64,000 nucleotides of DNA, taken from contig JAJTTP010000016.1 in the NCBI GenBank assembly GCA_023313575.1, forward strand, positions 828,308 to 892,307, given 5' to 3'. A program made the position numbers and the translations under genes. This stretch comes from Eutypella sp. D-1 (taxonomy: Eukaryota; Ascomycota; Sordariomycetes; Xylariales; Diatrypaceae). Below the pieces are notes generated by a model that was given only the letters and a program-made list of their open reading frames with translations, did not search any database and was not told the origin of the DNA. Each line of letters opens with the position of its first letter. The first letter of the stretch is position 1. This document shows positions 24,227 to 34,693 of this stretch, piece after piece.

Positions 24227-25040
24227 TGAGGTGAGAGTAGACTATTGCGATGTAAAGGTGTCGAGATGTCGTCGGGGATGAACACGTCGAGGTGGATCGG
24301 AATGCCGAGAATAGCTCTTTGGGGATTCGTGACCGGGTCCGTGATCAGATCAAGCCGGAGTCTAGAGTGTATTGTGTGTATCGTGTGTGAGGAATAAAAT
24401 TTAGGAGAGGGTAAAGTAACCGGGAAGGAGACTCAAAGAAGTAAGTATACTTGGGTAGCTGTTGCTTCCCTGAGTGCCGATTACGCGCCGATTACAGTAC
24501 TACTACGTTACCGACTTAGGTACCTGTGAGCTATGCAAATAGAGGGGCAGAGGGGTGGAGGGGCACTGAAGCTTATCCCGGCGTATTCCGCACGCTACCA
24601 AGGTGGGTATCAGTCGGTCAGTATACGCTGCCATGTACCTACAACCCGCGTCTGTGCGGAAGTACGACGGAATTTCGGATGCCCCTGGATTGAATAACTT
24701 TGCTGATGCTCTCACAGAGGTCCAGACATACCTACCTAGGTAAGTATTGACCCAAATTCTTAGCGCTTCCGAAGTTCCGAAGTTCCGCAGGTCTAGCGTC
24801 TGGCAGAGTGGATAGGGGTCGAGTGGATACCGTCTACACCGTGTTTATCCGAACTATTAGTACATACGGACCTCGGGAGATATCTGCGAGTTGCTCGGTG
24901 AGCAGGCGAAGAGACTCATGGACGTAGTCAATGAATGAGTACTAGGGATACATAACTTCTCAGATACCCGAATTTGAACTCTAGATCGTATTGGAGGGAC
25001 ATAAAGGAGGCATAAAGGAGGCGCTCAAGCCACAGATAAG
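24227..25040. promoter_or_regulatory. Divergent intergenic region, QPRTase / Zn2Cys6 factor
   Basis: Contains the promoters of the minus-strand phosphoribosyltransferase and the plus-strand transcription factor. A short duplication CATAAAGGAGG CATAAAGGAGG ends about 15 bp before the factor's ATG. A TACCTACCTAGG microrepeat lies near 24728-24745. No third gene is seen. Confidence 0.4.
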
Positions 25041-27383
25041 ATGGATCTCGGATACATCCGTAGCCGCGTGACAAGCGCCTGCGACAATTGCAAGTTAAGG
25101 AAAGGTGTGTTATATGATGTGCTGCCGTCTAGTCTCCCCATGTATGAAAAGGGGGCTGTTAACGCTTGTAAGTGAAGTGTGATGGCAAGTTGCCTTGTAG
25201 CTACTGCGTGAGACGGCATCGGGCCAGTAGCTGCTGCTTCTCTCCCCGGACGCGCCGACCACCGCACAGATCGACCCCGATTCGGCCGGGCACTCAGTCC
25301 CTGACTACGACACGGAACTCCTCCGTCCGCCCATCTCCTGATCTCCCCGCGGGCCACCTATCGTCGGAACGTCCGGCGACGCCCCCGGCCTCCACCGTCC
25401 TCGATGAAGAGGCCGATGTCCACAGAGAAGCTCGTCTGCTCTGTGACGCCCACGGAAAGCTGAGTACGAGGGTCTATTCCTACTGTCCACCCTCACGACT
25501 GATCCCCGTTTTCCAGTCTTCATTGGTGATTGCGCCCCGCTCTCCTTCTTCCAAACCGTGCGCCAATTCGTCATATCACGCGTCGATCCCGACGCCTTCG
25601 CTCCACAGACAAGCCAGTTCTCCATGCTGGAAAACGCCAGCGATAACCCTCCTCAGCCTCCTGTCATCCACCCGGAGCTGCCAAAGGTAGACCCCGACAC
25701 TGTGGATACGCTGCTTTTGACATTCACGGTTGCGGTAGGTCCCTCTCCCTGTATCATTATACCCACCCTGACCCTAACCCTGACACTGGCAGACTTCCGG
25801 GCTTGTCGACCTCACTGACGGTTACGGTCGATTGGCCGACGACATCGCGGCTTGGAGCAGAAAGGGGCAGGAACCCCATGATATCACCTCGGCTGTCAAG
25901 TATCTCGTGCTCGCCATCGGTGCGCAGACTGACTCCGGTCATCTGGCCGCCTCGTACTACCACCATGCCAAGACCCTGGCCCTAGCAAGCCTCGACGGAA
26001 ATGTAGACGTCGGTACCGTCCAGGCCTTCGCCCTCATTTCCGTCTACATGCTCCGAGCTTGCCAGATCAACGGAGCTTTCTTGTTTTTCGGTCAGTCCAG
26101 AGCCGCTAGGTAGTATTGTCGCCATGGCTAATCATCGCACGGAACTCACTAGGCATCGCTGTACGGGCTGCGTATTCCATAGGAGCGCATCGCGCAGAGG
26201 TCAACTCTCGATTCGGCCATGCATTGTGCACGCAGAGGAACCGCCTGTGGAGAAGTCTGCGGGTTCTCGACCTCTTTCTCAGCATCTCCCAAGGGCGCCC
26301 ACCAGCCACCTCGGACGAGGACTGCACGGTACCCTACCGCGATACTGATAGCGAGGGCCGCGAAGCCCCGGACATCCTCAACGCATCCGTCCAGATCTTC
26401 TCCATCACGGAGCGTGTCGTTCTCGAGGTCTATTCCAAGAGGAAGATCACCCTACAGTTGACCGAGGGAATATCCCGCCAACTTCGAGACTGGTCTGCTA
26501 GGTGGCTCTCTCACCTGAAGGGAGTCATTTCGGCGACTTCCTTGCCGGGTGATCGACACGAAACCGCGGGCGCGTGCCAGGTCTTAGCTTCCTACTACTA
26601 CTGCGTCATCCTCGTATCGCGGCCCTTTCTTGTCTACGAACTGTATAGGCGCGTTTCCGACGATGAGCCTGAAAGCGGAAGCACCAACACTGGTAGACAC
26701 AAACTTGCTAACGCATGCATCGACTCTGCCTGCCTCATGTCCGAGATGGTTCTCGATCTAGTCGAGAGGGGCGCCCTAGACAAGAAGAGCCCTTTACTAG
26801 TGTATGTCCCTGTTTTCAGCCCCTCACATTTACTCATGGTTAACCCGTCAGTTCATGGCTGTTCGCCTCGGCTCTCGTCATCGGCACTGGGCTCCTCGCC
26901 GGCTTCGGAAGCATCTTGGACAGGTACGTCCGCCAGTCCATTTCCGCCTTAGAATTCTTTGCGGGCGAGGATACCCATGCGATGCAATACTCGCTCATCG
27001 CCAAGTCTCTACGGTCCATTGCCCTACAGCATCTCGAGGCCAAGGAGGTCCGCGAGCGCGCCCGCATCTCCGAGGCCTCCTCACAGCTCTTCGGTCTCAA
27101 GCCAAGAGAAGACTCCGTGAAGACGGATCTATCCGTCGGCGCAGTGAATGACTTGAGTTCCGACCCCAGCGTCGAGTCTTTTACGGGTCCACACATGGGC
27201 GATTCGCCTTTTGCGGATATCGACTCCTCGATCTTCTCCCTGAACGACCCACCGCTGCCGCCCCCGGACTTTTCTCAGCTCAGCGGGAACCCACAGGATC
27301 AAGCCGGCCATGTCTTTGGAGCTCTCAATTTGTTCCCTCTTCTTGAAGGGAACGGCCACATCGATCTCGCACATTACTACTGA
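25041..27383 (+). CDS. Zn2Cys6 fungal-specific transcription factor
   Basis: Six exons: 25041-25104, 25173-25463, 25517-25734, 25793-26090, 26153-26801 and 26852-27383, with introns of 50-68 nt. Phases close to 683 aa. The first intron splits the binuclear zinc cluster. Once joined, the Cys spacing is CX2CX6CX5CX2CX8C within CDNCKLRKVKCDGKLPCSYC and the following basic stretch. A Ser/Pro/Thr-rich linker follows, then a fungal_trans (PF04082-type) regulatory domain with the familiar LGIAVRAAYSIGAHR and LWRSLRVLDLFLSISQGRP motifs. The C-terminus is acidic and Pro-rich, as in an activation region. It sits between the NAD-pathway pair and a sugar transporter and could regulate either. The long intergenic side shared with the phosphoribosyltransferase gene allows a common promoter. 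Confidence 0.92.
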
Positions 27384-27484
27384 TGAAGTTCTGATATCTT
27401 CTAAGAACGTGTTGGGTGTATCTACATAGGCTACCGGTGTGAACAAAGCCTGATACCGATGTCCACTACAGACCGAATCGCTCA

Positions 27485-29483
27485 TTACTTGGGATCCACC
27501 GAGTCCACCGCCTGTAGATGGCCGTCCCTCTTCTTCACCATGATCGTCTTGGCCAGCGAAGCCTTGGGCGGAAACTTGGCGTCGAAGACCGCGTCAAGCT
27601 CTTCGAGGGTGCGGCCGCGGGTCTCAACGCCGAAGAAAAACCAGACCACCGCTATCCAACGTTAGCAACGCACCAAAGAATCGACTTGCATACACACCAT
27701 AGACGAGATTCAGGCCCACGAAGACGACGTAGTACTTCCAGGATATGGCATCCATCGCGATCGCGGTGACATACGTGTTGTATAAGTTGGCGCAGTTCGA
27801 CATGATGACGTGCTGTGATACGTTAGGAGCTGCCATTATCTCTCGGAGGCGGACTTACCACTCCCATGCCCTTCGCTCGCGTATGGTTGGCTTGGACCTC
27901 CGCGCTATAGGTTGCCGTGAGTGGCGTGTAGACGAATGAATAGGCCACGCCAAACAAGAATATCTGCGATGTGAGCAACCGGATCGCGACCCGACAACTA
28001 GGAGGCTTACCATAGCTACGCCACCATTCGACAGTGCCCGGTTCGGCTTCATCCCCGGCTCGAACTGACTCGAGAAACCCGTCACCGCTCCGAACAGACA
28101 CGCCAGTACGATGGAGCCAATCCACAGTTTCGTCCTACGCCCGATCCAGTCATTCGTCGCCGAGCCGGCTAGGGCCCCAGCACACGACACGATCGAGTTC
28201 GCAAACGTCAGCAGCAGCCGGCGCTCCGTCGACTCCACGCCCAGCCGCGTATACATGGACGGCAGGTAGTACGTCAACACCGAGTTCCCCGCCATCTGCG
28301 CAAAGAACGACATGAAGGCGTTCATCAGCGTGCGCCACCGTGCATTATGGTTTTCCACCCTGATGTTTTTAGTTACCGTCCCAAACGGGCTTGGCTGGAG
28401 GCTTACAGATCCCAATAGTTCCACCACGACTGCGCCTTTTGCACCTGGATGCTCTCCTCAAATTCCTTCAACTCTAACCTCACAACTGGGTGGTCCACTA
28501 CATCGTCCATTAGCATCTTCTCGAAGCCTCAATCGGGGTAAGGCCGTACTGTCTCCGCCACCGTGATACTTTGCCAGGATCGCCGCAGCCTCCTCGCGTT
28601 TACCCCTCGCACAAAGCCAACGGGGCGACTCGGGGATGATCAGAGAGCCTACTATGATGAACAGGGGCGGCGCGAGCTGCAGACCTAGGGGCAGTCGGAA
28701 TGCGAGCTCAGTGGGTGATTTGTTAGCGGCGTATGCCACGCCTGTAGATAGGATCGACCCCGAATAGAAGAAGCTGTTGTAATATCCGACGACGCGAGCA
28801 CGCCACTCTGGAAACGATCAGATTAACATCCATGCGTAGTTTGGGTCGACTCACGTGGTGGCGCCAGTTCGAGGGCGTACGTCGGTGCTGAGCTCGTACC
28901 GATCGAGACTCCAAACCCGAGGAGGAACCGTCCACCTAGTAGATAGCTGTCGTCGCGCGCAGCCGTGAGAATCGCAGAGCCCGCCATGATCAGCACGGAC
29001 CCCGCGATCATGCCGGCGCGTCTACCAAACGTGTCGCAAATAGGACCCGTGAATAAGGAACCGACCTCCCAAGTCAGTGACGCTACGGGACGATACGTTG
29101 CCTGGCTTACCATGTTCCCAATCGTATAGATCATGAATATAATCCCCGTCGCACTCCCAAGCTCCTCGTGATGGAAATATTCCTGGTACTGCTTCATGGC
29201 GTTGATCGAGCTGAAAATCGACTGGTACTCGTTAGACATGCCCGCCCGTTCTCCGGGGGTCACTTACACCATCGAACCCCGACGCCGTGGCGTTCAGGCT
29301 CGCCACTAGCAGGATCGCATAGAGCTGGAGAGACGTTCTCGACCATGGGTCTAGTGGGGCCGCCGTCACCGTCTCGTGGAAGTGGGAGTCTCCCTGCACT
29401 TCGGTCGCCTTTCCCTCCGTCTTTTCTAAGTCAAAGTCCGTGTCGGCTGGCCTGCTGGCCTTGATCTCGGATTCGCGGTCCAT
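27485..29483 (-). CDS. Sugar-porter MFS transporter
   Basis: Nine exons: 29268-29483, 29111-29221, 28855-29065, 28550-28807, 28407-28497, 28011-28359, 27859-27963, 27698-27812 and 27485-27651. The eight introns are only 45-52 nt each. Phases close to 540 aa, normal for the family. Sugar-porter landmarks are DTFGRRAGM between TM2 and TM3, GRFLLGFGVSIGTSSAPTY, the central-loop PESPRWL, DWIGRRTKLW between TM8 and TM9, and the C-terminal VETRGRTLEELD. It is related to lactose/hexose permease-like transporters; the sugar is not decidable. It is convergent with the Zn2Cys6 gene, only 101 bp apart. Exon 3 uses a GGGAG acceptor, the least typical of the set. Confidence 0.9.
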
Positions 29484-31686
29484 GGTGTCATTGGCCTGGA
29501 AATCGAGGCGGGAAACGGACACCGCGAGCGGACAGCGCGGCCAGACACTTTATATATGCGAGGAGTCAACGTTACATGCCTTCCCGATGATAAGCTACCC
29601 CGGTCACCGGCGGGGTCACTGCAGGGCTGCCGACACACTACCCCGCAGATATCGACAACCCCTGATACCTCTCCACGACCCCAGGCTTACCTACCTAAGC
29701 GACTGCGATCTATACTCGTCCAGGCCTAGCAACATCTACCCCGGATCGACACTCCAACATCTAGCCTCAAATGGCAGGAGACCTCAATCGAAGGGTCGGA
29801 TTCGATACCATCCCGTCGGGAATGGCTGATCCTCCCCGAAGCACGTTGCGTATCCGAGGTGTCACCACATGATTATCGACAGCTACTGCGGTTATCGGGG
29901 TGGTATTCAATTTAATTCAGGGGTCACAGCGTGCATTCACTCTATATACTAAAAGCTCAACACGAATCTATCGCGTTGGGTCATTTCGAGGCAGCTTGAA
30001 CACCGCGACTTAGCGAGGGACGTTAAGACCTTAAGCTCCATAATGACAGTTAATATGAATAACCAGTAATAGACAAGATTATTCTACAGTGATACCAATC
30101 TTTCATGATCCTTTACCTGGTTATTCAAATTAGGCCATAGGCGACAGCCTTTCGTTGCGCGGATCCAGGAGCGGACTATGTGCTGAAGATTGCGGCGAGT
30201 CTGTTGATCGTCCGGCCAAATTTAGGTTTTAGCGATCCAGAAGACTGTAGCCTGTAAACATGGCCGAATATAACGGCGACAGAGAAGTCGTTGCCCGGGT
30301 TGAATGGCGAGTCGAGGAACGTGGCGACCCATTTAGACACCTTTGGACGGGGGATCTAGGAGCGGATGATCATAGTCCAGTCGCTCAGCAAGGGCTATAA
30401 CAGGGCACAGCGTTTCACTTATGTGGTATGGCAGGTTCGCGCCGATGGCCGCTATGGCAAGCCATGGGACGGAAGGGGTGGGAGGTACCTATTATTGCGG
30501 CACCGGGCGGGTGCGCCGATGTCGTGCCGCTTGTGCCTCTGCCGTTGCTGCTGCGAGGAGTTCTGTTCTGCTCCCCATATCCCGCGTCATCACGGCTGTC
30601 GTCATCCGGGAAGAGTCGGGGTTGTCAGGGGGCACCGAAGTGCCTGGCTCGGTGGTGATAGTCTTAATAGTGTTAGTGGTGGCGATGATAGTGTGAAGTC
30701 TGTAACAAGATCATGCCACGAAGCCGAGCTTTAGATGGTTTCTCGATTCCGGAGATAGACGCCCTAGAACGCCGTAGCACCTCGTGGGCCTTGCCCGGGA
30801 CGGTGTCGCGATAACCTCGTTCCCGTCCGGGCCCTCCATGGGGTACGTCGGAGCTGGAGGCTGCCTGTTGTACTGTAACATACAGTTGGCATTGTAACAA
30901 GGTAGTTTGAGCATGATTATGCTGCGGCAGAAATTCTGTATATGTATCAATACATTATGACTTCCGTTGTATGGGCCAGAAACTGAATATGTATCGGGTA
31001 CCTGGGAATTTCCTGGACACATAGTAAGTTTGTACGGGGCAGAAATTTAATAGTGTACATATACGGTATATGTTAGAGCCCTGCCTCACCACAGTTTGTA
31101 TGGGGCAGAAATTCGATACCTAGGTACATCCAGTTTGTATGGGGCAGAAATTCGATACTTAGGTACATCCAGTTTGTATGGGGCAGAAATTTGATACCTA
31201 GGTACATACACCGTGACCCAGCCCCAGAAACCCCTAATTATCTATTTGTTATTCCCTGTCTCCGCGCCAAATCACCCATTAGGTCTCTATCCTAGGGGTG
31301 ATGTTCTCGGCCATCTTCCTGCCCTATATACACATGCAGTGGCTCCTTACTGAGCTCAGGACTGATCTGACTCTGCAAATGACAGCCAACTCCCATCCAG
31401 CAACATTCAGATCGAGTGACAGGAAGCCTGTCTGGTTGTCAGCTACTTCATGTTGTACTATGCCGGTTCTATGTTACAATGTTACTAAGCCTACCATGGG
31501 TAGAATGTTATGCAAGTCTACCTCCGGATATTCGGCGTCTTAGTTGGACATGGACAGTTCCGGCGAGCACCAAAAAGCAACAGGTCAAGGCATTATACTA
31601 CATCTACTAGGAGCTAGATTCGAAGTCACTCGGGTGTCAATGGCAGCGGAGTAATTCACATAAAGGGGATACCATTAATTATAAAC
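29484..31686. other. Intergenic, boundary of the accessory block
   Basis: No supported gene. Contains the transporter's promoter and the 39-bp repeat listed separately. Frames at 30366-30734 and nearby lack domains. Beyond this point recognisable core-type families largely stop until 52 kb. Confidence 0.45.
30904..31210. repeat. 39-bp tandem repeat with decayed upstream copies
   Basis: Three near-identical copies of a unit starting AGTTTGTATGGGGCAGAAAT begin at 31093, 31132 and 31171, exactly 39 bp apart. They differ at single C/T positions. At least three diverged copies, recognisable by GGGGCAGAAATT or GGCCAGAAACTG and spaced more widely, extend upstream to about 30904. The unit ends in a TACCTAGGTACAT palindrome, the same microrepeat that is dispersed through the window. 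Confidence 0.88.
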
Positions 31687-32166
31687 CTATTCAGCCTCAT
31701 CTTCATGCAGTGGGTACGAGGTTGACACGGATGTTGGCCACGGGATCCGGGTTTTCGCTTCTACCTTTTTGAAGAAGTGTTGGGGGATCACGGTCAGGTT
31801 TCGGGCAACCAGGGTGTGTCCCGAACCATAAGGGACCTGCTCCAGCTCGCTATATATAGCGAAGAGCCCGCCTATCTGGCTATTGCTATTGCACGCGGCG
31901 TCCACGTCGAGGAGGTCTGCCTCGTCAATATCGACGTTCGCGGCAGACACGACATCGAAAGCCGAGCGGGTCGCCACCCTGATGCCCACGGTCCTATGCA
32001 TCCAGGCCCACATGAGCTCCTGTTCCACCAAGGCGACTTCCGCGTCGGTGAAGTTCGTGGATGCGATTTCATCAGTGGTTGGTGGGAGGGAGAAGTACTG
32101 CTCCAAGCGTCCCACGAGCTGACAGATTCTCAGCTCGACACGACGGTCGATTACGAACGGGGTCAT
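31687..32166 (-). CDS. Hypothetical 159-residue protein
   Basis: An ATG at 32166 opens a 159-codon frame. No family is recognised. It is mixed alpha/beta-looking and acidic at the C-terminus, with ELMWAWMHRTVGIRVATRSAF and GLFAIYSELEQVPYGSG as its most structured parts. It lies directly downstream of the degraded family-A gene (35 bp away), same strand, in another frame. Part of it (ending YGSGHTLVAR) weakly resembles what follows the family-A copy at 39.8 kb (YSSGIPGLIR), so it may be the 3' portion of a longer ancestral gene, separated by a frameshift. Confidence 0.4.
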   Translation of the reverse strand: MTPFVIDRRVELRICQLVGRLEQYFSLPPTTDEIASTNFTDAEVALVEQELMWAWMHRTVGIRVATRSAFDVVSAANVDIDEADLLDVDAACNSNSQIGGLFAIYSELEQVPYGSGHTLVARNLTVIPQHFFKKVEAKTRIPWPTSVSTSYPLHEDEAE

Positions 32167-32200
32167 CCCGATGCTCTGGTCATCCTAGTCACTCATGTTT

Positions 32201-34313
32201 TCACTTCATATAGAAGTGATTAGATATACGGCCGAGGTCACGAATGTTGTTGTTGATATACACGACGATATCATCATGGCCGCCGCCCGGGGCGTGGAAT
32301 CTGAGTTCGTTTAAATCAGCCCATCTCTTGCGGGCGCGATGGATCATCGTGATCGACCGCTTGGAGAAATCCACGGCGAACATCCACTCGGGGATATCGG
32401 CCACGTGGAGCAGGCCTTTATGGGGGGCAATTATAAAGTAGCGATCCTCGAATAGGGCACCCGCTTGGAACTCTTCCTCGGCGTCCGGACGGTCCAGAAG
32501 TTTGACAAGCTCTCGTGACAGCGCGTGGCTGTTTACAGTCGATTCAAGATCGCGGCGGATCTTCTCGGAATGCTCGGCCCAGGGCCACCTGCCACAGACT
32601 AAAGTATAGTAGGCTTGCAGGTGCATCCATATGATGCTCGGCTACGTAGACTTCGGTATACTTTTTGAGGGCGGCCAGGACGGGCGGGACGTGTATGGTT
32701 TCGTCGTTGACGAGGTGCTGCATTAGCAAGCTGATAACGTGGAGCGTCTCGTTATTACACTCACCACCTAGCGCCCGGCCGTATAGGCGACCAGCGGTAT
32801 GGACGAGGCCAGCAGAATGAGAATCGTGAAGCTGGCCGGCGGATCTGGGCCAGCTCTGGGGGACCGTCCAATAGATCTGGCCGCCGTTGTTGACGGGTGG
32901 ACCCGAATGGCGGTCATCCTGTGAGACGGCGCTGGCAAAAGGAAGCCAGGCGTTAGTAGAGGGTCCCCGGCGGTCGGACTGGTCAGCGAGGGACCTGGCT
33001 ACGCCGAGCTCAGTCTCCCTGGCCCTCTTCTCAGCCTTCATAGCTGTCCACTTTGCCTGATTCTTTTGGAACGTTGCTGCTTCCAGCCTAGCCCGAGTCA
33101 CGAGCAGTTGTTGCTCCCTTTGCTGGCAAGTGTTTTGGGCGGCGAGGAGATCTTTCTCGGTATCGCCAAGTCTCTTCATATTATGATCGCGGGCGACGAG
33201 GCGCTGCTGTTCCTGGTCGCGCTCCATTGACAGGGTGTCGGTCAGGTCCTTGATCCGCTGTTCTAAACTTTCTTGTTCAGCGTATGCGATGTCCATGTCG
33301 AGGTCGGCCTTTGCAGATCGTTGGCGTTCCCTGTCCTCGGTATCGGCGAGGCGTTTCTTCAGGTCCTGTTCCCTCTGTTTAGTATCTCCAAGCTCGCCCT
33401 CTACTACTAACCAGTTATGGCGTGTGGCATCCAGTTGGCGATTGGTCCTCTTGTTCTGCTTGCTCTTTCTCTCGAGCTTTGCTTTACTGGTGCTGTATTG
33501 CCATTCGAGGTGGTCACGGGCATCCCTCAATTCGCCGGCCCTCTGTTGGCAACTCGTTAGTTGAGATTTCGTATCTTCCAATGTTTGCTTTGCGTCTTGC
33601 AGCTGCTCATCCAAGCTGGCCTTCTGCTTAGTGTGTTCCTTCTGGGTGTCTTGGAGCCTCTTTTCGACATCCCGCAACTTGCCTAAGTCCGCTTGTAACT
33701 GTTTGCCTTTTACTTCAACCTTCAGCAGGTGCTCCCTGCACTTGCATAGTTCATCATCCGTCTCATGCTTCGCTATGAGAGTCGCTACTCGCCCCTTTTC
33801 TGTGTCTCTATCAGCTTATCCCTCTCTAGCTCGACGTCAGCAAGCTTGGTCTGCGTTAGGGTTAGTTGCTCTTGCATCTTCCTGACATTGTTCGCCTCAA
33901 CAATGCCAAGAGCCTCGGAGTAGTCCTCGGATATGTTGCGGATACGATCTATGGACTTTTCCACGGCTATGAGTCCCTATGCCAATGAGCAGAGCGTGGT
34001 CAAATGTCGCCTGTTTGATGGTTTCGACATACTCGAGCAGCTTTTTATTGTCGATGTGGCCAGATGGCAATTTCACTTTATTGATTGGTCTTCTGACGAC
34101 CTGCAGATCACGTTCTAACTGGCCCTGCCTTTTGCGGTACGCCTCCTCGAGCTTTTCCTTTTCTTCATTTATGGCTACGGCCTGGCTTTCTACGGCACTC
34201 GCATCGAATACAGGTTGGTCCTGGAGCTGTGCCACATACTCTTCTTTGAACACCTTCACAGCTTTGGCGTGATCATCCAGCTCATCTCTTATGTCGTCTT
34301 CTGAAAAGGACAT
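32201..34313 (-). pseudogene. Family A copy 1: coiled-coil protein with conserved C-terminal domain, frameshifted
   Basis: The ATG at 34313 starts a coiled-coil protein. Reading needs three frame changes. Near 33985 frame 1 shifts to a second frame that carries IRNISEDYSEALGIV and stops at TAG 33785-33787. By then the original frame has resumed (33677 to 32544, continuous Glu/Lys/Gln heptads such as RDVEKRLQDTQKEHTKQK). Near 32610 it shifts again to the frame ending at 32201. That last part holds the family-A domain: FEDRYFIIAPHKGLLHVADIP, EWMFAVDF, ELRFHAPGGGHDDIVVYI. The first two shifts cancel each other. Two shift sites lie beside homopolymers (GGG, AAAAGGGG), so assembly error is possible. 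Otherwise it is a recently broken gene of roughly 700 codons. The function is unknown. Confidence 0.6.
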
Positions 34314-34693
34314 TGTGATGGCGTTGAATAAGTATTGCGCAATTTGATTGATAATTTGTTGGTGAAATGAAGAGAATATCGTCGAAGCTACCTACCTACC
34401 ACCTAAGGTAGGTAGGTAGGTATGGTAGGTAGTACCTGCCTGGTAATAGGTAGATAGACCCCGAGATCCTGCTCCTGCCCTATGTACTTGGTGAATTGCA
34501 TACCGAGGTACTTGTATACCTACCTAGGTACATAACATACCAACATTATCCGATATTGGAAGTAGGTACTTAACTCGGGTAGCGTTTAAGTACATGTATC
34601 TATCTCATAAGCACATAAGGTAATTTTGGATGGCGGGACACTTTCTCGGGCTACTCTGGAACCTACAACATCGAATGAACCATTTATCTCATT
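34314..34693. promoter_or_regulatory. Shared divergent promoter with CCTACC repeats
   Basis: 380 bp separates the head-to-head family-A copy 1 and the 604-residue coiled-coil gene. At 34390-34435 there is a dense TACCTACCACCTAAGGTAGGTAGGTAGG inverted array (given here in parts: TACCTACC arm and GGTAGGTA arm), with further TACCTAGGTA copies at 34515-34530. This can form a cruciform. Confidence 0.5.
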
